Positions 55,440 through 64,000 of a DNA stretch of 64,000 bases are shown here, in pieces (position 1 is the stretch's first letter; each line of letters opens with the position of its first letter). The stretch covers positions 532,723,102-532,787,101 of the forward strand of contig NC_064616.1 in NCBI RefSeq assembly GCF_023898315.1, written 5' to 3'. Made by a program: the position numbers and the translations under genes. This stretch comes from Schistocerca nitens (taxonomy: Eukaryota; Arthropoda; Insecta; Orthoptera; Acrididae). The notes under the pieces are model-generated. The model saw only the letters and a list, made by a program, of their open reading frames with translations, did no database searches and was not told where the DNA came from.

Positions 55440-55938
55440 TGGCAAATGTGATGAACCCCCATTGACTTTCTCGTTTTCCTCGATTCCAGTTCTACTGCTT
55501 CAGGACGAGCAATCTGCCGGATGCACACTGGATCACTGTATACAGAAAATTTGTGGAAAATCTGTTTTTGTTTGTTTCACAGCCAGAAGGACTTCACGAG
55601 GACTTTCTGGCCTACATGGAATTCCTGCACATGCACCTCTCTGTTAGAGCACTCCTTTCATTTTCTTGTGGCTTCATGTATTCTGTATAGGGCCTGTTCC
55701 ACTATCCTTATATACTTCCCCTGTACTTTTGGTGGAAGGTCCACTGCACCTTTAATGAGATCCTTTGGCTGAAAGTTTCCTAGTATGGTAATCGGAGCTA
55801 GCACCGTAACACAATGAGGTACCTCGTTCATCATCTCCTGAAAGTAGCATAGGAAAATGCCGTCTGCTGTTTTGCCAGTAGACCCTACACAAATTCTCCA
55901 AGTGTTTCATCACATGTTCCGATGGGTCTGAGGTGGGT

Positions 55939-55939
<1 letters not shown>
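55440..55939 (-). pseudogene. Gypsy-type integrase fragment, C-terminal half
   Basis: The minus strand reads PTSDPSEHVMKHLENLCRVY (the NPxE-like catalytic Glu region and helix of a retroelement integrase), then degenerate sequence, then a VQEFHVGQKVL-like block near 55625. It has the same strand and order as the N-terminal half at 58051-58420. The two are separated by a transposon inserted at TA. Confidence 0.7.

Positions 55940-56005
<66 letters not shown>
55940..56005. repeat. (CA)n microsatellite at the transposon tip
   Basis: About 33 CA units replace the outermost ~12 bp (CAGGGTGTCCCA) expected at the left end of the adjacent mariner-like transposon. Confidence 0.95.
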
Positions 56006-56006
<1 letters not shown>

Positions 56007-58048
56007 TTATCTTGACCACCCTAATTAACTGTTTGTCCAGATGGAAATTACAAAATGTTTCAAGCTAATGTTCTTTAGCCGTCAGGGGGACATCAGTCTG
56101 CTTGACTGCCTTCGTTGTAGCTTTGTTTTTTACAAATATATGAACAGCGGTATGACTTTTTTAAATGGCGCCCTGTATTTTTTATTCGGTAATTAATTTC
56201 CTCTCCTAAAGACCTATTCAGAAATGTATCACAGTGTACCATTCACTGAAACACGACGTTATTAATAATTACATAATACAACATTGACGTTGACGCTCCC
56301 AGCGCTTAGTGCAGGTAATGGAACACATCCACGGACTAACGTTGACAGAGGACAAATGTAAACATAAGTAGAATGCACACCTGTTATTCCTTGAGCCATC
56401 GTCAGTTGAAGAGTTGTGTGAGTAGAATGTACGAAGAGAAGGTAGAAATGCTACTCATCTATCGGGAATTTAAGTTATCAGAACAGTAATTGTAATACTG
56501 TTTTCTTATGTACAGGTACATTTAGTACAATAGTTTAGTCCTTTTAAATACTGTTGTGTGGAGTAGGCATACAGTAAAGGCTGTCCTTCCTACAAACTGC
56601 ATCTACACAACGTTTCTTTTATTGTTGTTGTTGTTGAACGTAGGCGAAATACTACGGAGGCAGCAGAACTGTACAGAGAGCGATATCCTGACAATAACCC
56701 ACCTTACCGACGGATGTTTTCTCGTCTTGTTGCGACGCTTCTGTTTCAACCCACGACTACGCAATTGTCGTAGCACTCGCACAAACGGAGCTGCCGAAGT
56801 TACTGTTCTCGCTTCCGTTGCTATGAATCCACATGTGAGCACACGACAGCTTGAACACGAGACTGGCATTCCTAAAACCAGTGTACACCGTATTCTAACA
56901 CTTAACCGGTTCCATCCTTACCATGTACACCTACATCAAGAATTGAATGTGAATGACTTCCAGAATCGTGTACAGGTCTGTCAGCGGGCACAGCAGCAAA
57001 TCCTCGCCAACCCGAACATCTTCTCTCATGCTCTATTTACCGATGAATGTTCCTTCTCAAACAAAGGACACATAAATACAAAGAACATGCGTTATTGGTC
57101 CAGCGACAACCCAAGATGGCTTAGACAGGTGGAACATCAGCGTCAATGGAGAGTTAACATCTGGTGTGGGATGCTTGGTACTACAATTATTGGCCCTTAT
57201 TTCATCAATGGTAGTCTAAACGGCACAGCGTATGCCAACTTCCTCAGATCAATTCTTCCTCCTCTTCCGGATGAAGTGCCGCTAAGAACCAGAATGCTTG
57301 TGTGGTATCGACACGATGGATGTACACCACATAATGTCTTGCGTGCACGTCGTGTTCTGAGCCGAAGGTATCCTGCCATATGGATTGGTCGAGGAGGAAC
57401 AGTTACTTGGCCTGCTAGGTCTCCTGATTTAAATCCTCTGGACTTTTTTCTTTGGGGATGCATTAAAGACGTTCTCTATTGCGATATTCCAATAACTCCA
57501 GAGGACATGCAGGAACGTATCGTGCTTGCTTGTAATTCTCTTCAGCAGGTAACACTAGAAGCAGTAAATAATTCCTTCATTCAACGAGTGCCCCAGTTTA
57601 TCGGTGACCAGGGTCACCACTCTGAGCACCTTTGAATGTTCTACTCCTGGGCAGTGGTACAGGAGGGTCAAAGTCAATTTTGTGTTATGTTTTACTTGGT
57701 TTTCATTTGTTTCCTAACAACTCCAGCAAGTAGACGAGTTTGTGATCCTGGGCTCAAAGTCATTGTTGTGTTATGTAATTAAAACGTTGTGTTTCAGTGA
57801 ATGGTACACTGTGATACATTTTTGAATAGGTCTTTAGGAGAGGAAATGAATTACCGAAAAAAAATACAGGGCGTTATTTAAAAAAGTCATACCGCTGATC
57901 ATATCTTTGTAAAAAACAAAACTACAACGAAGGCAGTTATGCTGATTGATGTCCCCCTGACGACTAAAGAACATTTGCTTGAAACATTTTATAATTTTCA
58001 TCTGGACAAACAGTTATTTAGGGTGGTCAAGATAAATGGGACACCCTG
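56006..58048 (+). mobile_element. Mariner-like transposon (DD41D) with ~270-bp inverted repeats
   Basis: 56006-56275 and about 57770-58048 are long inverted repeats with few mismatches (atttatcttgaccaccct, gtcagggggacatca, ctcctaaagacctattca, gtaccattcactgaaacac). The right tip is cagggtgtccca next to TA. The left tip is lost to a CA microsatellite. A transposase ORF lies between. It interrupts a minus-strand integrase fragment. Confidence 0.9.
56428..57635 (+). pseudogene. DD41D mariner-like transposase, N-terminus broken
   Basis: A long frame of 359 codons (56556-57635) has the transposase from about residue 85: NPHVSTRQLEHETGIPKTSV (helix-turn-helix), HPYHVHLHQELNVNDF, ALFTDECSFSNKGHI (first Asp), RVNIWCGMLGTTIIGPYFIN, VWYRHDGCTPHNVL (second Asp), SPDLNPLDFFLWGCIKDV (third Asp), ending HHSEHL. 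The gap from second to third Asp is 41 residues, the DD41D pattern known from rosa-type elements. The authentic N-terminus (MYEEKVEMLLIYREF at 56428; TTEAAELYRERYPDNNPPYR near 56655) lies in other frames, so at least one frameshift near 56745 and a stop or insertion near 56485 break it. Confidence 0.88.
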
Positions 58049-58050
58049 TA

Positions 58051-58420
58051 TATACAACTGATTTCACACCATCTCAGTGTGGCCTTCCACCTTTCAGATC
58101 TGAAATGCAGACCATTGTCTGAGATTATCTTGTCCACATGTCTTACCTGTCCTACTGTCTTACTCAGTGCTCTCAATACCTCTAACGCCATAGCTTTATT
58201 CAGTGGAGTGAGTGTTACGGATTTTGAGGTCGATTCCACTATCACCATTGTGTTTAAAAATGCTCGTCTAGTATTTGGGAGGGGCCCTGTTAACTCCATA
58301 TCCGATAATTGCTTCAATTTCTTAGGTACAATGGCATATGGTGGTGCTTGCATCGTTGCAGTGATATATTCTGTAACTGTCTGTCTCTCAGAAGTCTAGA
58401 TCCGGCCATATGCATTATCT
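58051..58420 (-). pseudogene. Gypsy-type integrase fragment, N-terminal half of core
   Basis: The minus strand reads LKQLSDMELTGPLPNTRRAF (first catalytic Asp/Glu region), MVIVESTSKSVTLTPL, HVDKIISDNGLHFRSERW (second Asp) and LRWCEISC. It then stops where the mariner terminus begins. It is the other half of the fragment at 55440-55939. No LTRs found. Confidence 0.78.
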
Positions 58421-60076
58421 CACAGCACTGTGGAAAGCGGAAGTTCTGGAGGAATTGATGTTGGCTTCTGGAGCAGCTCCAGCCATGTGTCGGCTAGCAG
58501 CGTAATGGTAGGCATCATGCACTGTAGATAGGGCGTCGCGAGTTCGAGTATATTCATTGCTACATTATTTAAAACGCAGTGCTGCTGTCTGTTGAAGTTA
58601 TCAATATAATGGAACTTTGAACATAAGTCCCTTCACTTCTCAACCCAAAATAGGGCTAACTTCTGCGACATTTTGTTCTTTGCAGGTTTAATTGACAGCC
58701 AGGCAGCAGATGCGTCTCGAAACTTTTGTATTTTGTATGGGGAGAGCGCATCGTGCCAAAATACGTCAGAAAAGTATTTTCTACATTAGCTGTCGTGTGG
58801 CAGTGGCATTTTATTCTTCTTCAAACTTTGTTTGACAGCTGTAACTCAGAACAAGTTATGTACATGCATGTAATCAATAAACGGCACATGCATTGTCCGA
58901 CTGTTATAGATAACGTCAGAGAATTCGCATATATCGTTGATGATTAATTTCTCTCTCATGTTTACTGTTGTTTTAACAACACTGAAAGAAACTTTACGAA
59001 AATTGTGCACTGTATTATAAGAAATGAAATAAAACTACCCATGATAACGTTACGACGAAAGTCTGTTTTAATATAACTGAGTATCAGTACACAAGGGTGC
59101 CTCTATAGGCACGAATTAGTAAAATACTACTCACTTAGATTTCGAATGAGTCTGTGTTTAACTGGTATGCTGTGTCATACTCAAGAGGTATGCGAATGTG
59201 GCATTTCATAAATAAAGTTATGTATTCCCAGAAACCCAAAATTTGCTTGTCAGCAGCAGAAAGATTCGTTACCTGTTGTGCAGCATTGTAAGTTTTCACC
59301 ATTTCACCTTGAGCCAAAAGTATTTTCTTGCGATTTCCTTATGTATGTTTGACCTGACTCCTTGTAGCTCTTTCACAGAAGGGATAAAACTTTACAGTCA
59401 GCGAGAGCGGAACCGCGAACCATAACAGATGCTTTTTCACACGTCAGCACGTTACCACGGAGCTAACAAAGAGGTTTGTGTACAGCATTCCAATTACGCG
59501 ACCAATAGTGGCTAGAGCTCGTAAACCGCTATTTAAAGGACGACATAAGTTGCGATTTCCACGGGCAACGACTTTCCTGGGCTGAAAACCGTAAATTTAC
59601 AATCTTTTGTTACACCTCAAGCGATAGTAACTCAGATTATTCAATGGAAATGACAGGAAAAATCATGTGAACTTTGAGGCTTAATTCCGTGCACACCAGG
59701 AAGTAACTCGTTGACCACAGAGTTACCAAACATACCTTGCCTTGTTGCCAAATCTCAGTTACAGTACCAGCAGGAAGAAGACGAACCAATGTCGGGCTGG
59801 GAAGTGACCATAGCTGGCGTCTCAGATAAGCGGCTGCTACGGCCTGGAATACGTGATGCGTCTGACTCGCATTTCTTTAACTAGGTTTAGGGACTGGAGC
59901 GTAGTTACTAATAATACTCAGAACTGATTGCAAAATAAGCATCATAAATCAGTAACTCTCATAGTTGTTTTTATATTTCTTTCGTAAGTGTACTCAAAAC
60001 TAAGCAGCTCATTCACGGACGTTTCGTGCCTCGCCGATAGTCGAGCACAACAAACAAATAAAAAATTAAAATAAAA
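58421..60076. other. Nothing identified
   Basis: Short frames only. No repeats, transposon ends or RNA genes recognised. Confidence 0.35.
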
Positions 60077-60085
60077 CGTGTGTGT

Positions 60086-60175
<90 letters not shown>

Positions 60176-60176
60176 T
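60077..60176. repeat. Compound microsatellite (GT)n(GA)n
   Basis: About 20 GT units with one AG interruption, then about 25 GA units with AT and AA interruptions. Confidence 0.95.
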
Positions 60177-60339
60177 GAATGTCTCTTCAGTAACAAGCTG
60201 TAGTACTCAACTTCACTTGGAAGTGTATGATAACCATCATAAACACGTTGAAGATGTTCTTCCAAAAATTTTGTATAAATATATGAATCATCCACATTTA
60301 AATGTTGTTATAACACTACAATGTAATTATAAAATGTAG

Positions 60340-60410
60340 ACATCCCTGGTGGGGGATCGAACCCACGACCTTTGGATTTTTTTGCTACCCCTACACCCTT
60401 TTTTTTCTAA
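60340..60410 (-). other. tRNA-like segment with a B box
   Basis: The minus strand contains ggtcgtgggttcgatccccc with a self-complementary T-arm and a match to the RNA polymerase III B box GGTTCGANTCC. An upstream ggggtagcaaaaaa region could be a poor A box. The cloverleaf is not complete, so it is a tRNA pseudogene or SINE head. Confidence 0.4.
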
Positions 60411-60820
60411 CAAAAGAAATAAAACAAAATCATAGCCATCCCTACGGGGCACCGCCACTTGTATCCCTGCCAAACAAAAATGAACTCTTACCTCTTCAGT
60501 CGTTGCCTTCCTAACTATACGTAACCACCCCACATCGAAAATGTGAAGAAACTATACTATACGGGACTAACGTGTGTGCATCAACCCACAAAAACACGAT
60601 GAAAGGAAAGGGGGAAGGGTATTTCTAGTAGGGTGCGGAAGGTTTTTTTATTGTTTTTTTTATATAGATATCAATGTGCGAACAGTCATAGTTAATCAAG
60701 CCTGGAAAACTAAAACAGAATGAAGACACCATCGAATATAGTAAACATAAATAACATGAAAATAAAGCCACCACTTGGTAGTTAGGCTTCCCAGCGACTG
60801 CGCCCACTGATAAAGATTGT

Positions 60821-63029
60821 TCAATATAAGATCGTTTGCAGTTCGTTCTGACCTCGTCTACCACTGCCTGGAACATTCCAGCTACACGGCGGGCTGTGAA
60901 AGGCACTCCAGAGGTGGTTTGCGAAGCATTGTCGATATCTGGTATGCCCAGAAATAGCATGATGTCTTTCTTGAAAATAGAGCCAGAAGTTAAGTAAATT
61001 TTTGTGTCCGTCACGACAGAGGTAATGGACCGCATGTCCACATATCCAGGTGACAGAGTTGGTTCGAGTCGTGGGGTAAAATGTCTCATCCGGAAACAAT
61101 AACGTGCGTGCAGATATATGCTCCGGCCTAACTCGCAAGAGATAAGCCAGCATCTGCCGCACTAGGTGCCAAACCGGATCCGCCTCTCCACAGCTGAGGC
61201 GGTGCTCGTCAGAATCTACTGTATTACAACCCACACAGTTGGGAGATTCTGCTATGTGGATATTGTAGAGACGTTCTTCCGTCACCAGCTTCCCATTAAC
61301 GACTACGTACCATTGGGAAACAACATCGGAATCAAGCATGGCATTGTGTACAGTCTTCCACACCACGCGCCACCGTACGTCGGGATACGTTAGTTCGACC
61401 ACATTTAGGGGGCGGCGTTGCAGCATGTCGTGATATAGGCGTCGAGTTGTAGCCATTCGCGGTGTCGTGAGCGCTACACTGCAATAACTTTGTTCTAAAT
61501 AGAAACGTCTTATATAAAAGAGGGGCGCTGGGGTGTCCTGTAATGGCACGGGCGCTCTTAGTGAAGCAGGTCGTAGCGCCGTCAATAGCAGACTCGTGAG
61601 GCTCGTAGGACAACGGCGCTGCAGACATAAATGTGAGCTAACATAGAGGGCAATGGCCCTATCATGGACGTTAACTAGGCCGAGACCACCTTTTTCCTTG
61701 GGGAGGGTAAGAGATACATATCTGATCTTCAGTAACATACCAGCGGTGACGAAGTATCCCAGCGCTGCCATAATGCTACGAGCCAAGGGTTTCGGAATGG
61801 GTAGCGTTTGGGCGACATGCGGTATGCGGGACGCAAGGTATACATTGGCATAATACGCCCGCTGAACGATGTTGAGGGATCGCAAGCGCTGATTTGCAAT
61901 TCCGGCCCTAATTTGGTTAAGAAGGCGTCGATAATTGAGCGTCGTCGTGCGTCGCATGTTGTTCATGAAATCTAAGCCCAAGCAGCGTACAGTATCACTG
62001 AAGCGTAAGGGGGCAATGTGTTCCATCGGTAGCCCAATCCCGATGCTCAAGGCGACGGACTTGTCAACGTTGATTTGGCTACCAGAAGCTATACTGTAGG
62101 TTGCAATCCAGTCCAACGCCGCGGCCATGTCGTCAGCTCCACGTATGACGATCATCAAATCATCCGCATATGCGGTGCACACACAACAAAGGTTCTAAGG
62201 CCAATGCAAATAACAATGTTGATAATGGACATCCCTGTCGTACTGATCGGCGGATCGGCATGGGTGCCGTCAGCCGTCCATTAACAAGAACTCGAGAAGT
62301 AGCACCATGCAGAAGGCGTGTCAACACTGTGATAAAGGTGTCGGGGTATTCCATGCGCCGTAGAACGGCCGTGAGGAAAGTGTGGCCCACACGGTCAAAT
62401 GCCTGGCTAAAGTCGATAGACGCCAGGGCTGCCGGCAAACGTCTCACCCGTGCAAGGGAGATGAGATCTCTGTAACGACATAACGCAGTTCTGATGTTGT
62501 TGGGTCCCCCCAAGGACGTCTGATCGCCGGACAGGACGTGCAATAGTGTGCCGCGAATACGTTGTGATAGCAGCCGCGAAAAGATCTTGAAGTCGCTGTT
62601 CAATAACGTTAAGGGGCGATAATCGCGGACATGATTCCGTCCCTTCGGCTTATGGATGGGGATAATCAGACCTTCCAAGAACGGTGCAGGCAATGTTATA
62701 CCCGGTGACATAAATTCCTGACAAATTTCAATCAAACACGGTACCAACGTTTGTTTAAAGGCTCGATAGAACTCTAATGGTAATCCATCGATTCCTGGTG
62801 ATTTATGGGGAGCACCTTTACCAATGGCGTCGAGCACTTCCTCTTTTGTCACTTCTCCCAGTAAAGTCGGTACCATGTCTCGTGGAACTGTACTGTGGAC
62901 ATATGCTGAAACGGTGTCTACCGTCGCCATATCAGGGAGCACTGCTGAATAAAGTTGAGCGTAATGCCCATAGAAGGCTTCTGCTATATCTGCTTGTTCT
63001 ACCACATTTCGACCGTCGTCCGTTATCAT
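60821..63029 (-). pseudogene. L1/Tx1-like reverse transcriptase and C-terminal domain
   Basis: 63029-62160 holds EEVLDAIGKGAPHKSPGIDG, PLEFYRAFKQTL, EGLIIPIHKPKGRNHVRDYR, PLTLLNSDFKIFSRLLSQR, ASIDFSQAFDRVGHTFL and VRQGCPLSTLLFALALEPLL. The frame then shifts by one within about 20 bp (62182-62160) and continues with TAYADDLMIVIRGADD (catalytic box intact), GSQINVDKSVALSIG and a long connection region. A zinc-knuckle-like CVGCNTVDSDEHRLSC (C-x2-C-x7-H-x3-C) lies near 61230-61180. The 453-codon second frame is otherwise open, so one frameshift is the main lesion of this part. Confidence 0.88.
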
Positions 63030-63246
63030 GTCGGTTACCAGTGCCCTACGGCGCCTCCTGCGTTCTTAGGAGCACGTGGTGCATAGATGGCCTTTCTGAT
63101 TGTATCATGTCTGGAGCACGTGACCGTATAACAGCGCCCTGTAAATGACGGCGTGCTAAGGAGACGAGCTGCGCTTTCGCGCGACTGACTATGATCTGCC
63201 TGTCAGGTGAGGGCTCCATAGCAAGACATTCCCGTAGGACGGTGTA

Positions 63247-64000
63247 TTAAAAGTTTTCCGTGCTCCTCCTCCATGCCGCTGCTTCCCGGCCGTAAGCCAT
63301 GAAGGTGCGCCTAAGAGCAGGCTTCGCACATTCAATCCACCAACTGAGGGTCGATCGATAACGACCACGACGCTGTAAGGACGCGTTCCACGACTCTTCG
63401 ATAGCACCTTTACATGCCGGCTCGTTCAGATGGGCGACGTTCAGTCTCCAGGGGGGCCTACTGCGCCACACACGTGCAGGTTGGAGGGCAATGGTGCAAA
63501 TATAGGCTGTGTGGTCGGTGAATGCAGTGGGCCAGAGCTCTGCTCCTCTCGTCGCCGTCGATAGGGTGCTTGTGACATAAATCCTGTCTAACCGACTTGA
63601 TGAATGACTTGTATAATGGGTGTAACCAAGAGCTGGACCATGGATGTGGCGCCACGTGTCGATCCGGTGGAGATCACGCACTAGAATTTCCAATTCCGCA
63701 CACGAGACGTGATGTGGCTGCTGATCAGACGGAGATAATGTACAGTTAAAATCTCCTCCGATCATCATATCGTCTATGCGGCCCATAAATAGAGGCGTAA
63801 TATCTTCCGAAAAAAAGCGGGCCCGATCTCTCCGTCTCCCTTATCCTGAAGGGGCATATACATTGATGAGTCGTACACCGTTGACAGTTACTGCCATGGC
63901 TCTTGCACTCGATAAGTACAGTACGTCCGTATCCGCCAAGCCGTCCCGTAGCAGGACAGCCACACCACAATCGGTAGAAGAGGCGTGGGAGATGTGGACG
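63247..64000 (-). pseudogene. L1/Tx1-like endonuclease, partial
   Basis: From the window edge the minus strand reads TDCGVAVLLRDGLADTDV, VNGVRLINVYAPSG, TAA (63841-63843), then in the same frame IGGDFNCTLSPSDQQPHH (catalytic Asp-Asn), LDRIYVTSTL and AFTDHTAYICTIAL (Asp-His), followed by a basic linker. One nonsense codon splits an otherwise continuous frame. The N-terminal Asn and Glu blocks are beyond the window. Confidence 0.85.

Larger units (their letters stand above)
60643..64000 (-). mobile_element. L1/Tx1-like LINE, 3' part, truncated by the window edge
   Basis: On the minus strand it runs from the right edge through endonuclease, RT and a C-terminal zinc-knuckle region, with ORF end at 60821. 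A ~160-nt 3' UTR and an A-rich tail follow (poly(T) at 60643-60661 on the plus strand). A poly(A) tail and the FALALEPLL RT sequence fit the L1/Tx1 group rather than the CR1-like LINEs elsewhere in the window. Base composition is GC-richer than the flanks. Confidence 0.85.

Noticed and set aside
55752..56006. Minus-strand ORF with a Cys-Val repeat
   Set aside because: Starts in the (CA)n microsatellite; only its later part overlaps the real integrase remnant.

Overview
This window is eukaryotic, intron-bearing, AT-rich DNA from a large, repeat-laden insect genome. The tRNA-derived SINEs, the CAGGGTG-ended mariner elements, the CR1-like LINEs and a CCTAA (TTAGG-type telomeric) tract all fit a grasshopper or locust, probably near Schistocerca. 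That placement rests on recognising the repeats by eye; no database search was possible. Almost all of the DNA that can be interpreted is transposable elements in layers. Only two pieces look like host-type exons: a terminal coding exon at 293-397, and a THAP zinc-finger exon at 39481-39654 that itself lies inside a small transposon.

Layout. 1-6 kb: last exon of an unidentified gene, a long putative 3' UTR with a degenerate ~18-bp minisatellite, microsatellites and a foldback MITE. 6-12 kb: dead Tc1 and mariner transposases, a CR1-like LINE endonuclease fragment, a near-perfect 208-bp-arm hairpin and a second MITE. 12.5-18 kb: a decayed CR1-like LINE split by a 5'-truncated RTE-like LINE with a 10-bp target duplication. 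18-20.5 kb: an antisense CR1-like LINE lacking its endonuclease, with SINE insertions. 22.9-28.7 kb: a dead mariner, then a nearly intact two-ORF LINE (SGNH-hydrolase ORF1; endonuclease/RT ORF2). 31.4-37.2 kb: a GC-rich Ty3/gypsy element with both LTRs, PBS and polypurine tract but broken ORFs.

37.8 kb: an interstitial telomere-like array. 38.9-49.45 kb: a second Ty3/gypsy element on the minus strand. Its left LTR holds an 842-bp THAP-bearing transposon, its right LTR is split by a CR1-like LINE, and its body and that LINE carry four SINE insertions. 50-51.3 kb: a Tc1 element. 52.5 kb: a SINE of a second family. 53.2-53.9 kb: a deleted mariner. 55.4-58.4 kb: a gypsy-type integrase fragment split by a DD41D mariner-like transposon with ~270-bp inverted repeats and a long transposase ORF. 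60.6-64 kb: the 3' part of an L1/Tx1-like LINE on the minus strand, running off the right edge.

Nothing here is an operon or a working pathway. The functional logic is that of mobile elements: CR1-like, RTE-like and L1-like LINEs supply target-primed reverse transcription, SINEs presumably borrow it, and mariner/Tc1 elements leave TA-flanked copies and foldback derivatives. The nesting gives a relative chronology, for example gypsy, then LINE in its LTR, then SINE in that LINE.
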